DNA from: Trichoplax adhaerens
Taxonomy: Eukaryota > Placozoa > Uniplacotomia > Trichoplacea > Trichoplacidae
DNA: 64,000 nucleotides
Reading direction: 5' to 3'
Assembly (NCBI RefSeq): GCF_000150275.1
Contig: NW_002060945.1
Coordinates: 5,446,123 to 5,510,122 of the forward strand
The position numbers and the translations under genes were made by a program. Positions 1-13,000 of this stretch are shown here, one piece after another (positions within the stretch are counted from its first letter, which is position 1; every line of letters begins with the position of its first letter). The notes under the pieces were generated by a model. The model had not been told where the DNA came from and did not search any database. It saw only the letters and a list, made by a program, of their open reading frames with translations.

Positions 1-1009
1 CTTACTGGATATTTTGTAAGGATGTTTAGTGTTTTAAAGAACGCACCAATGAGGTAGATAAGATAGGTCACTACCTATGGTATTTTGCATCTCGTACTAC
101 AATACTGCATCTAATCGATTTTGTTATAAAAATCTTTAGTTTCGTATATTAAAAAAACGTCTAAGCTTCTTGTCGATCAGCTAATCGGCACAGTTAATAT
201 CTCAGTTGAGCAGAATATTTTAGAAAGTTAAAAGATACACACCCAAATAAAAGAAAATTTACAAAGTACTCACCAGCCTTAGCTGTTATGATAGTTACCA
301 AATTTTTATTATTCTTATAACAAAATTAAAATAAATGACCACCTATACAAGTGTATAGGTTATCAAGGTCTTAGATAGCTATTAGCTTTCTATGAAAACA
401 TCAACAAAATTGTCTCGTCGTCACAAATATAAAAATATAATTTTAGCGATTGATATTATAGTTATTAGGCCATAATTGGTGATGATACTGCAACACATTA
501 AGATGAATAGGTACGCACTGTAGAAATAGGTATAAGATCCATGTAATCGATAAGTAATGATCACATTTTGTCATAGCCAGTCCTTATTCAAAGGCTGTTA
601 ATAAGTTACTCGGTAAGCACCAGTACTCATCTTAGTGTCATTATACAGTTGAAAGAGCGATCAGCAAAAGAAGTAGAGAAAATTTGCCGGCAACTTGTAT
701 ACAATCGGATCGAATAGAGCCTCGTACATTTCGCCAAGGGTATCTTAAACTAAATAACTACATTGCTAGTAATTACGATATATAAAAATACGACGTGCGC
801 ATAAACGAAATTATAAAAATAAATTGAAGTCATTATTTGGTATGCCCGTATAACTTGACAGGCAAGCAAAAAAACACCTAGTAAAACCAATAAATCAGTG
901 TAATTGGATTAATTGTACAATCTTCGAACAAGTGTCATTTATAATTTGAAAACGCATTGGCTTAGATATAGTTTTATGCCTTAGGATTATAGTTATAGAA
1001 GTACTAATA
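1..1009. other. Intergenic, no gene recognised
   Basis: AT-rich DNA downstream of the kinesin stop codon. On the minus strand, AAGGCTG|GTGAGTA near 270-290 looks like a splice donor, so this could hold the 5' end or UTR of another minus-strand gene running off the left edge. I could not follow a reading frame and do not call a gene. Confidence 0.4.
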
Positions 1010-4000
1010 TTATTTAGCTGAATCATCTTCTTCTTCGGCTGTCTCTCCTTGTTTCAGTTTATCGATTATCTGTAAAGTAGATAGTTTGTAATATAACTTT
1101 AGCATAGGTCTACTGTATATTGTATTTTAGGAATACGAAAATGTCCTTTTCTAGAAATACGATCAATATCATTTAAATAAACACTTTTTGATTTAACGAT
1201 AAATGACAGAAAAATTCTTACTCCTTTCAGTCTGGCAATTTCTTTGCTTTCAGCGTTCTTTTTAGCATCATTAGTGATAAGTTTGACACGAGAAGCATAG
1301 CTATAAAAAGTTTAATGGAATAGAGAGAATAAATGGGTCATCAGGATTTTCATTTAATTGACATTTAAAATTCCTAATTTAAATTTCTCAATTACATATT
1401 TTATAATGGCGCTTACGTTAATGATACAAGAGTTTCATCAGTATTGTAATCAGCTGGTGAGATGTTTACAAACATAAGAGTTTTTGCATTACCACCTAAA
1501 TAAGAATCATTTAATGTTAGAAAATGTAACAGAGAACTTAAAATTTCTCAAGCAAAGATAAATTTATTATTATGGGATGTTATTAGAACAGTTTTCCTGA
1601 AGTTTGGATAAATTAACTTGTTTAACTTCTACTGTATTGCTTTAAAATTAGACGGTATTTCAGTATGACAATTTTTAACTAATCTGAGTCTATGATGATA
1701 CAACGTACCTAGTGAATCCTGCATTAACATGGTTAACTTGTTATTACGATATGGAATGAAAGATTGTTCACTGGATAATGCAGCAATAACGTCTCCCAAT
1801 GCGCTTAAACTTTTATTAATTGATTGTGCTTCCTAAATATACAGCAATGTTTCATTATAAATTAAAATAATTCCATAATATTCCAGCGAGACCATTTTTA
1901 ATTTCTTTTAAATGAGACAAGTAAAGTTTAGCTTTCAATAATGCGAATTTTCATATAATTCCATACTTTTAACTGTGCTGCTGATGCTCCTGTTTTAGCG
2001 GCTCTTTCAGATCCAGCCAAATCGACCAGACTTAGCTAAGTAGCAAAAAGCAATGTGATTAATAGGTATGATGAAATTTTACAATTTTTGCATGATTGCC
2101 AATATCGTTTTTGATTGAAATTGTGCCACGTTGCAATCGTTGATCAGATTTAGTTAAATTTTTATATTAATTGATAACATGCAATCAAGCTGATTCTCAT
2201 TGGAATTTCTAATTAGTTATTCAAAATCGTGTTAAGAATTATATCAAATAATCATAATTTTAGGAAAAATCTCTTACCTTGCCGTTAATCTTATTACCAG
2301 TGGCTAAATTTGTACTTTCAATAATAATACCAATAACTAAATGAGACCTGGAGCTTTCAGAATTCATTTCTATTTATTAAAGGAATTGAGACAATTTTTT
2401 ACTAGATTACAATTGACAAGATTCTATCTAAAACTATCATTACTTTATGGGAAAAGTAACGAATTTAAAAGTTGCAGAGTTATACAAGTATTTATCTATT
2501 TCGGCCCATTATCAGAAAATAGTAGCTAATTTACTCACTTGTCGAAGCAGTATGCCTATTTTTAGATCCTTCTTCGAATATAGTCATCAATTCGGAACTC
2601 GTTTCTGCGTATTTTATATTTGAATTGGTAATTCTAACCATGCCCTATATCAACAAGATTATTCAATAAAAAATCCTTCTTAGCTACCTTATATTTTTCG
2701 TTATGTCATGATACATTAAATAAATGATTAAGAGAAACTTACATTCTTATCTTTCTTAATATCCATCTTTGCTGGTTGATGTAAAGTCAAGGAAAAAAAA
2801 ATTCCTCATGTTGACGACTCCATTCACAAGTCGAAAAAAACAACATAGTTTATTATAAACTTTCGCTAATAATTGTATATTATTTATTATAAAAAGGATA
2901 TCTCAGAATTGACTGCCGCCAGCAGGTCCAATAAGCGATCGTTGTATAACTCCAACATGTAACAGGATATTTTGAATGTATATTTTTTCCTGTAACAATC
3001 CCATTAATCAGATTTGTTATTAAAAGTTGAATGTTATAGAATAAAAGATATCAATAACTTTTGCATTATTTACTCATTCTCTTTGACCAAGTTGAAGATT
3101 CTATCAAATGCTCTTGGAGCAATACCAGGATATTTCATGTCGCCATCACCAATCATGGTATAAGTAAATATAGTTAAGGTAAATTTAGTCTCTCAGCTGG
3201 TATAATTAAAGTACGATCATGAAGGTTATTATTTTTGACGTGAAGAAGTATCTCACACGAATAATTATTTATCTCTCATGGTAGTGCAAGCTGATTTTAA
3301 GCTATATTCTCTAATAGAGCACACCGTAAGGTTATATTAAAAGCAATAAGGAGTAGATAAATTATGTTCGTTCTAATCATGATGAAAAAGGATATGTTTT
3401 TCCAGAGCCAGTTTGACCATAGGCAAAAATACATACGTTGTAGCCGTCAACAGCCGATTGGACTAAATTCTACAGGTTAACATGAGGTTTTAAATGAATT
3501 ACTTAATTTCAGTATAACAGAAAGGTATTTTATTTCCAGAATTAAATAGCATAGTGTAAGTGAGATAGTATTAATAGATGATAATACAGTTAAAGGAAAA
3601 AGGATTTCCTATCGAGAACGTTTGCTTACATAAGTATCTTCAAAAACTCTCTCTTGTGATGAATCTGGCATGAAAATCTGATCAAATTGAAATTCTTTCT
3701 TTCCTTTATGGCTTGAGACATTAATCGAGTATTCATCGGGTGATTCAATAACGGAATAATTATTCTGATTTAGAGTGGGTAAGGAAACAAAAAATTATCA
3801 ATTAATAATAAGCTTGAAATATAGGCCAAGATTTCAATCATTAATCGTTTGAGATGTGATATGGAAGAGGGTAATATAATCACAATATCGATAAATGTAT
3901 ACAGTATAATATATTAATTAAGCAGAACCAAAATAAGCATAGATTAATTTAACTTACCCTCTCCTTTTCACTAGAACTAAGTGGACGAGCACGACAATAA

Positions 4001-7000
4001 ACGCGGATTTTTCCTTTCATATCTTCAATAATATTGTAGTACTTCTTTCTTAATAACTAAATTGGGATATAAACATATATGAATTAATGAATTATCAAAT
4101 TTTACAGCATTTACACGCAATAAATGTATTATAATACTGCCAATTTTTACTAATAGCTAAAGAAATAGTTCCATCATGGCAGACTTACCCTTTCAGTATT
4201 AAAGTTCTCGCTTAAGGTCTTGTTGTCAGTTTCTAAATTGCTGACTTTTTTTTTAAGTTGATCTCTTTCTTCCATAGCTTGCAATCCTTCCTGTAATTTA
4301 AAATGTCCATTAATTGGGTTTACAATCGATATAAAAAGAATTTATTTAATTAAGGACATGGAATCAATCAACTAAACCCACTAAAATGCTCTTATATTTA
4401 TACTGATAGTTATACCTGAGCAGCTACGCCTAATTTGGCAATCTCCGCCTCGTTTGCTTTATTTTGAGTGTCTAAACTGTTATAGTCCTATAAGATAAAG
4501 TATCAAAAAATATATGTTCTATTATGACGCATACTTTTAATAGAGCTTTGCATTTCCAATCTAGTAATAAATTGTAAGCAGTTCGCATTTATTCGTGTTT
4601 ACGGTACTATACCTTTTTCAATTGAGCAAGTTCTTCTTCCGTTTTAGCTAATGTACTTTGCGTTTTTTCCAATTTATTATTGGTTGAATCTAGTTGCTTT
4701 TGGATATCTGTAGTATGTAATTATAACAGTTACTTAAATATTATATTACTAAAGTTTCTGTCAATCACGTTATATCTCTCGCATTTTTATTACAGTAGTG
4801 TAAGAAAAAAAACTTCCAATAAACTAACCCTTGATTTGTTTCTCAGCTTTCTTTAATGCTGCTTTCTAAAATATGGAAAGTTAAAAATAATTGGTTGAAT
4901 AATAATTGTAGATGAAGTAAAATTGTTATGAGCTGTCTATAATCCGCGGGTATTTACCAAAGGTAACTCAAAATTGCAAGGAGAAATAAAATTTATCATG
5001 GGCTAATAATATCTCTAAATATTGTTTTGAACTCACATCTTCTGCTAATTTTAATTTCTCTTTCATTTCTTGTTCATATTTCTTATACTTCAGTTGTTCT
5101 TCGGTAACATTCTTCTTTAAGTTAGCAACTTGTTCTTGAAGATTTTTCATTTTTTCTTGCATTTTAGGATCCACTTTTGGACCATCATTTTTCTTGGTTT
5201 TAATATCAACTTCTAGAGATTTTATCTTTTAGAACAAAAAGTAATAATCAGATTAAGTTGATTCCAATACTATAGCAGGTCTCATCTATTGAGGGACTTT
5301 AATATCTAGTGTTTCTATTAATATTCATATCATTTAAAATGCTTAGAATAAGAAGCAATAATCGAATTAAGTTGATTCTAATACTATAGTAGGTCTCGTC
5401 TATTGAAGAACGCTAATGTCTAGTATTCTTATTAACTTTCATACCATTAAAATGCTTAAGAAATAAATGATACTAGCGCAGTTAATTATCAGTATTGCTT
5501 AGAGAAAAAATTATAATAACTGTAAATAAATGTTTTCTAATATTTTTAATTAACGGGTACCAGTCTAATAAATTAATAGCAAGATTACTTTCTTAAGTAT
5601 TATGGAAGAATTGCTCGTACCTTTCCTTCTAGAGCTGCAACCTTATTCTTTTCTTGTAGCGCTCTTTCGTTTTCTTTCTCTTGATTCTTTTTCATTATTT
5701 CTTTAACTTGTTTATCCTTATCAGCACGCATCTTATCATTTTTTGCCTTCGAAAATTAACACATGATTAGTTCATAGGCAATACTACGCTGAAATAGCCT
5801 TTTCCATGATGCTAAAAAAGTGGAATTATACTATAGCAGTTAAGATAATATACTGCGGTAAGTTTGCATGATGCAATACTAAAGGAATTGATCTAGTAAC
5901 CAATCCCCTAATATTACCATGTCGAATCATAAAAAATTACATCAATTTTTCTAATCTTAGGATCCATACAGCAAATGTAATTGAATTGCAAAGAGAAATT
6001 CTTACCTTTAGATCTGTAGCAGTCGATTTTTCTTTCGCTAGCGATTTCTTAATTGAGTCCACCTCCGTTTGCAGTTCCTTAACTGCATTTTGCGCTTTTG
6101 CAGCTTTTTCATTCGAGCTTTGTTTTTCTTTTTCTAAGGTTTTCTATAAAAAAGTTTAGAATTAAACATTAATTGTATGATAATCCATGAAAAGGTTGAA
6201 ATATGGATGATCGATAAAGAATTTATAGAGAATTATAATTGAGAATGAGTTAATACAACTAGCGATGAGTGGATATTTTACATTTCTATCTATCCGACAT
6301 ACAATTTTAGCCATATATTGTTTCATTTCTTTAGCTGTATCGATAGGAACTGCCTTAAGTTGAGCATTTTGTAAACTCTCAATTGTGGCCGTTGCTTCAT
6401 CCAATGCCTAAGTTAATATTTAAGAGAATATTAATTATTAATATTGCAGAAATACTGGTGTAGCTAGCATGTACAATATTTGGTTTTCACGCATAAAATA
6501 TCTACTATGCGTATTTGGTATAATATCTCTACAATGTTGTAACTTTCAGTTAAAGGACGGCAGATGGATTATTGAAATAACAACTTATTCAAATAACGTT
6601 TTCCTATAGGATCTAAGCTCTTAGATAGCACTGTGACGTAGAAGAAATTTTACCTTCTGCTTAGTATCGATTTCAGCTTGTAAATTATTTTTAACAGATT
6701 CAATCTTTCTAGCTGTTTCTTGATTATCATCCGATGAATTCTCCTTCAAAGCTTGCAGCTCCTGTCGACGATATATTAATTAGTTCGGATATTTGCTAAT
6801 TTTTATTTAATTCTAAGTTGTAATTCAATTTTTCTTTGCTTTACTAGCTAGGCTACAAAAAAGTGTAATTCTACCTCCTTTAAAGCCTCTAGTTCTTCTA
6901 GATGAGAGGCGTGATTTACACGTTCTAATTCCAATTCCGATTCCAATGTTTGAACCTGACCTTGTAGAGCAGCTAGTTGTTGTTCTACCTCCTAAAGTAG

Positions 7001-10000
7001 ATAACGAATGATATGATTTTATCGATTGCCTTTATTTACTATCATCAATTGCTTCATTATTTTTACCTCCAGATTCTCTGTATTGACTTCAATGGGTGCA
7101 ACGACTGGAACTGGAGCTGGAGCTGGAGCTGGAGCACTGGTAACGGCAACAGCTGTAACAGCTGTAGCAGTTGCTGCTGCAGCAGCATCGGATAATTTAC
7201 TATTTAATTCTTCGATTTGCTGCTTTAATTCAGCTATTTTGCTTTCTAGCTCTTGGTTTGAATCTTGTAATTTATCCACAGAATCGGTTAGTTGTGATTT
7301 CTTCTCTAAGAGTGCATCTCTTTCTTCGGTAATATCCTTTAGTTGATCTTGTAGATCAGCAATTTGAGCCTCAAATACAGCTAAAGTTTATAAAATTCAA
7401 ACAGATTTATAGCATCTAGAATAGGCTTATCATTAATGTATGTTCGGTTGTATATCTCAAGCAAAATCAAATCGTAGACTGGCTATATAATTCGATCCTA
7501 GTTTAAAAGTTATTTTACCTGTTGAAGCTGATGCTGTTTCTTGAACTACCAGATCATCAGGCACAACTCCATCACGTAACATGGTTAGTGCAGCAACTGT
7601 TCCTTCAGCTTGATGCAATAGTTTTTCTTTATCTTCTAACTGTGCTTGGAGCGCCTTAAGTTGATCTTCCCTATATACAATATGGTGATTAGCAATGTCA
7701 ATAATTTGTAGCTGTAAAATGTCCCCAAAATGTGGGCTCATAATAAGTTAAAATCGGATTGTATCTGGGCAAGAATTTTTACATCGTTTAACGCTCTTAC
7801 CTGTCTTTATCGTCTGCTTTGGGGCCATCCTCTTTCTCAACTTGTTTTTCTAACTTGCCAATCTGTTCTTGAAGCTCTTCTCGTTCTTTAGTGATGCTGT
7901 CTTTCTGCTTTTCAGCGTCATTAATATCTTTATCGACATGTTCGGACTTTGCAGCACCCTCTGATTTAGTTTCATTGATTACAACTTGAAGGCTATTCTG
8001 TAGCATAACAGCCTTAGCTTCTGCTTTCTTCAAATCTTCCATCATGGTAAGCATTCTTTGATTCAAGCGTTTATTTTCCTTTTCCAGATTTTGATTTGAC
8101 TGCACAGTATCCTCTACTTTACGTTCTGCTTCTTTTAGATTTCTTTCAGCCTCTTTTTGCGACTGCAATGATTTATCCAGATTAGCTTTAACTTCATCTA
8201 ATTCCTTTTGCAGCTTTTCTGTTTGTTCCTTGGCTGCAGCAACGGCAGCCGGATCCATCACTGGGATAAACAGGGATAAAATTGTCATACATGGTTCAAT
8301 TTTAGATATCAAACAATATTTGATCTATGTTCTAGTCTAGTTGCGTAACAATAATTGAGTTCTAAAATATATTTCAGGATAATTGAAACCTAAATTGTAA
8401 TTGGTATTATTTTCATATTTCAGTGGCATAGCTCTTTTTAACTAATCAATCGACTAATGGAGTAAATCTCTAGATCTGTGTCGGTATATTATTATGATCA
8501 AAGAAACAGATTAGTGTTGTTTATTCATACCTGGCCTATCAACAGGTTTTTCGACATAAACCGTCTCAGTTTTAATAACTACTTGCGGTTCTAGCTGAGG
8601 CAATTCTGCTACATTGCCCTCCTTTAGCATCTTTTGAACTTCAAGTTGTTGTTCATTTGTATTTATTTTTTCATCCAAAGCTTGCAATTCAGCTTGCAAA
8701 TCAGCTTGTAGTTGTTCTTTTACTTCATCTCTGCATGATTGATATGGTCAATTAGATGCATACTATAGCCATAAAGATTGTTCAAAATTGAAAAATTAAT
8801 ACGAACTCTTTAGGTTCCTGAGATTCTTCAACTTCTTGCGATTTTTCTTCGGTATTATTAAGCTCTTCTAATTTTTGTTGTAGTTCAACTTTTTTTGCAT
8901 TAAGTTCTTTAGCCTCTGATTCAGCTTTTTCTAATGTTTCATCGGCTGATGTTTTAATGGCTTCATTTGTAGCTACTGTAGCCAGTACTGCTTGTAAACG
9001 TTCTTGTAATGCGTTATACTGTAGTTTAACAGCGTTTAATTCCTAAAAGCAGAAAAATTTGTAAGTATATTAACATGTTTTATCAGCTACAGACGAATGA
9101 TACGGTAGTCTCTAAAATACAAATATTGATCATTATATCTAATCGTAATCCGTTGCTTGAGAGAAAAAATGAAGTTAAAATATGATTAAGATTAGAAGAG
9201 CTATGAATTTTTACCACTTTAGCGGCAGTAGCTTCTTCTTCTAGTCTCTCTTTCTCTTCTAGGCTTATTCCTTGCGGTTGAGGTGGAGGAGCAGATGTTA
9301 CTAATGCTTCTGTTGTAACGACAGCAGCAACTGCTGCCTCTTGGTTTGCGTCTACGGTATCAGCCCTATAATATTAAGAAGAAATCGAACGAAAAGATTT
9401 TAAGATGAGGTAACTCCTGATCATTTACCATTTAAAATTTCTAGTATGTTTAACTTGTTTCTACTATATTATGCCTACAATATTATAGAAATGAGAGTTA
9501 AAAATTTCCTTTGGAATTGATAATTGGATAGCTGTAATCTTTAACTCGAAAGTAATAGTAAAGTAATTGCTCATCGTCACATCATCTCAGACACTAATGA
9601 CCTTTTCAGTAGTCTTTCTTTTTCTTCTTCCCATGATTCCTTTTCTTTCTCATGCTGATCGATTTGCTCTTTTAACTTATTAATATCCTCATCGAAATTT
9701 TCTCTTATTCTTGCAATATCTTTTTCGTGATCATCATTAATGGATTGAATTTTTTCTTCTAATTTAGACTTGTCCGATTGCATTAAAGCTGCCGCATCTT
9801 CCAGATCTATAACCCAGAAATAAATTACATTAGGCTCGGCTGATATGAAACAACCTAGTATCAATGGATATACACTCTACTATTGATGTATTGAAAAATT
9901 TTATTGGAAATTAACCTGCTGTGTATTTGGCTCTTTCAGTATCTAACTGTTTGGTTAATTCGTTAATCATGTCCACCTGGAAAGCAAAATTTTTATCATA

Positions 10001-13000
10001 TCAATAATACTGTGATATACGTATACCCTCTGCTATAGCCTATAACCAAGCAATATCATTATATTACTTTTTCTTTCTCTATTCTTTCATATTCCTCTTT
10101 ATTATAAAGCATCAAGGCTCGATTCTCTTTCATTAGTGTTGAATTCTTGTCGGTTAGGCTCTAAATGGTTAAAAAAAATGAAGTATTCATAAATCAATGT
10201 ATATTATCATATCGATCTTGGTCACTAGAATAGCAAGATTTTCTAGTTTAACCGTTAAATGTTACTCTGGTAGCTTATCTAAAATCTACTTATCACCACA
10301 ATTGCTCTCCTACATTTAAGGAAGAATTCCAATATTCCTCTTTGTTGCTTAAATCATTCCTATGTATTGTTATGACCTCCTTGAACATAGTGATTTTGCT
10401 GTTGTGATGAGTTCTCAAATTAATAACGAAATGATTGAATTGATTCTACAAGGGAGTCGATGTTCAATAAAATAATACCCGATTAAACTTGGAAATAATT
10501 GATATCTCAAATTGAAGAGAATATAACGTCAATAGTTTTACTTGTGTATCATCTTCAATATTCTTATAAGTTTCTTCAATTTGGGTTACAATACTCAAGT
10601 GATTGGCTTTCATTTTCTTCATATCTTCGGTAATCTATTTTATAACATCGAGAATATCATACAAAGTTTATGAAAGATACTACATTAGGTTAAGTACTGA
10701 CTAAGCAAATTCAAATAAGCCATCGTCGAAGAACAGCTACCTTAGTGAGACAATCTTTTGCTTGACTCCACGGCACATAAGCACTGGATTGAAGCGCTGT
10801 TACAGGTTGGGCAAGAAGTGAATTATTGGATGATCTTCGATCTTCGCCAGCTAAATTATAAATGTCAAAGTAAAGCTTTGTATTTCATGATGTGTATACT
10901 ACGGCTAACTAAATCGGTACATAATATATTTACGATATTTTCAAATTGACATAATCATATTGAGATACTAACCACGTTCTCGGATAGATCCAGTAACAGA
11001 TTTTTTGGATATATTGGATCCACGCTAATATAAGAAATAGCACAAGTAAATTGAGACACATTGAATAAAAAATGTTAGATTCTGTCCATACACTTTAAAG
11101 TCATTAACGTAAAGATTCGATACTTACTCTGGATAACGATTCATTCTTTTCATTTTGTCTTTCTATTTCTGAAAGGGAACGTAAGCTAGTAACACTTCCA
11201 GATTGTTCACCATTAGTGACATTTTTATTAGAACGAACACTTGTTGTACTACCCATAGGTTGCGAAGATTCTCCTTTAGTTTGTTGGCCATTGCGTAAAC
11301 TAGATCGACTACCTGTCAGCTGAGTCGTTTCGCCGTTAGCTTGTTCGATTTTAGGTAAACTTATCTTGTCTCCTGTCTCAACAGGAGTATTTTCACCAAT
11401 GATTTCTTCCTTTAAGTTGATTTTACTACCAGTTTGATTGGCATTATCGACTGGTTCTTTACTTCGTACACTGATTACACTGCCAGATTTAGAGTTTGCA
11501 GTTTGATTTTCTGCAGGTTGTTGGCGATTTCTTAAACTTACTTGGCTCCCAGTTTTAGAATTTGGGACGTTTTCTGATACTTGTTGATTTCGAAGACTGA
11601 CTTGACTTCCAGCTTTGGAATTTGGAATTTTAGTATTCTCTGATGCTTGTTGATTGCGTACGCTGACTTGACTTCCAGCTTTGGAATTTGGAATATTAGT
11701 GTTCTCTGATGCTTGTTGATTGCGAACACTAGCTTGACTTCCAGTTTTGGAATTTGAAATGTTAGTATTCTCTGATACTTGTTGATTGCGAACACTAGCT
11801 TGACTTCCAGATTTAGAACTTGGAACTTTTTTCTCATTCGATTCCGGCTGTTTTTGAAGATTTGGATTGCTATTAGTTACTGCTGAATCTGTAGCTGGTT
11901 GTTGTTTTTCACGTAGACTAGCGTGGCTGCCGTTGATGGTAGGCTCGTTTCCGTTTATGACCTTAGCTTCTGCATTATTTTCGTCTATAAGAAGTTGGAT
12001 AAGGATAAGAGATAAATTCTTTTTAGAACTTTTAGGACGTATTGATTAATGCTACATCAACGCATAAATTAGTAATCGAATATTTTATTAAGTTGAATCA
12101 GACCTTTTGCAGCTTTCTTATTCGCTGAGGCTGGTCGGCTTGGCGTTTCTTCCACCATGAAAGCATTACGTTTAGCGGATGGTGGTCGACTATTGCTAGC
12201 ATCATTTTTACTACTCTTGTTTGCTGTGCTAGGCCTACTCGTGTTAACTTCTTGTTTCTTTGCGGCTGACGTGGGACGACTACTCGCTTGTTTATTATCT
12301 TCTGTGCCATTAACTGTCTTTGGTTCTGAAGATGATTCTGCATTAGGTTTGAAGCCATTTTTAGCTGATCCTGGTCTAGCCGTTGCGGATGGTGGACGCC
12401 CTGATTTGGATGCAGTTCCAGGACGTTGGCTAGCACTTGTTGGTCGACTCTGTGAGGGATTGATTTATTTTTAGTTAGACTAATTTAATTGTATATTGGT
12501 TTCTGAAGGTACGATTAAATTAATTCAGTTCTTCATCTATTAATACTACTATACCTGAGGAGGACCCATAGGCTCATCTACTATCGATCCAGGCAAGCTG
12601 GCAACATCGGCAGCAATAGAATGTGTTGTGCTATGAATACTAGCGGTTTCTGGATCTTTTCGTTGTTGGACAACGACATCGTGTTCATTGTCATCAACTT
12701 TTTGATTATCAAATTCTTTAATTCGACTTTTTCCGGCGGAAGATCCTAGAATTGATTACATTTAAAATAAAAATTAAGATATAGCCTGTTTAAAGGATAA
12801 TTATCTCATTTTACAAGTTTATGTATCGAGAATATTTTAAAATTTTTGACTACAACTCATTCCAATACGGGTCCTCCATTATGATGCTTAAAAAAAGTAC
12901 TCTCTTCATACGACATTTAATCAAATTACCAGTACTTGAAATTTCCATATTAATTTATGCTGTTGATAAGTTTATTCTGTTTAACTTGTTATAATAGAAT

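Larger units (their letters stand above)
1010..4056 (-). other. Kinesin motor-domain exons 27-39
   Basis: Exons: 3958-4056, 3630-3764, 3396-3469 (ends inside the P-loop Thr codon), 3074-3163, 2902-2989, 2743-2775, 2539-2644, 2278-2369, 1967-2035, 1709-1832, 1417-1495, 1222-1300 and 1010-1069. The translation runs colinearly with KCBP motors: [111 protein letters not shown] and [20 protein letters not shown]. The catalytic P-loop, both switches and the microtubule-binding loops are present, so an active ATPase is expected. Confidence 0.9.

Noticed and set aside
2741-2775. AT-AC reading of the second U12 intron ending at the AC just before CAGCAAAG
   Set aside because: It shifts the well-conserved [12 protein letters not shown] frame by one base, so the AT-AA end was preferred.
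7013-7346. Plus-strand frames with WSWSWS and GAGAGAGA
   Set aside because: Antisense shadows of the Ala/Pro-rich (APAPAP) hinge in kinesin exon 16.
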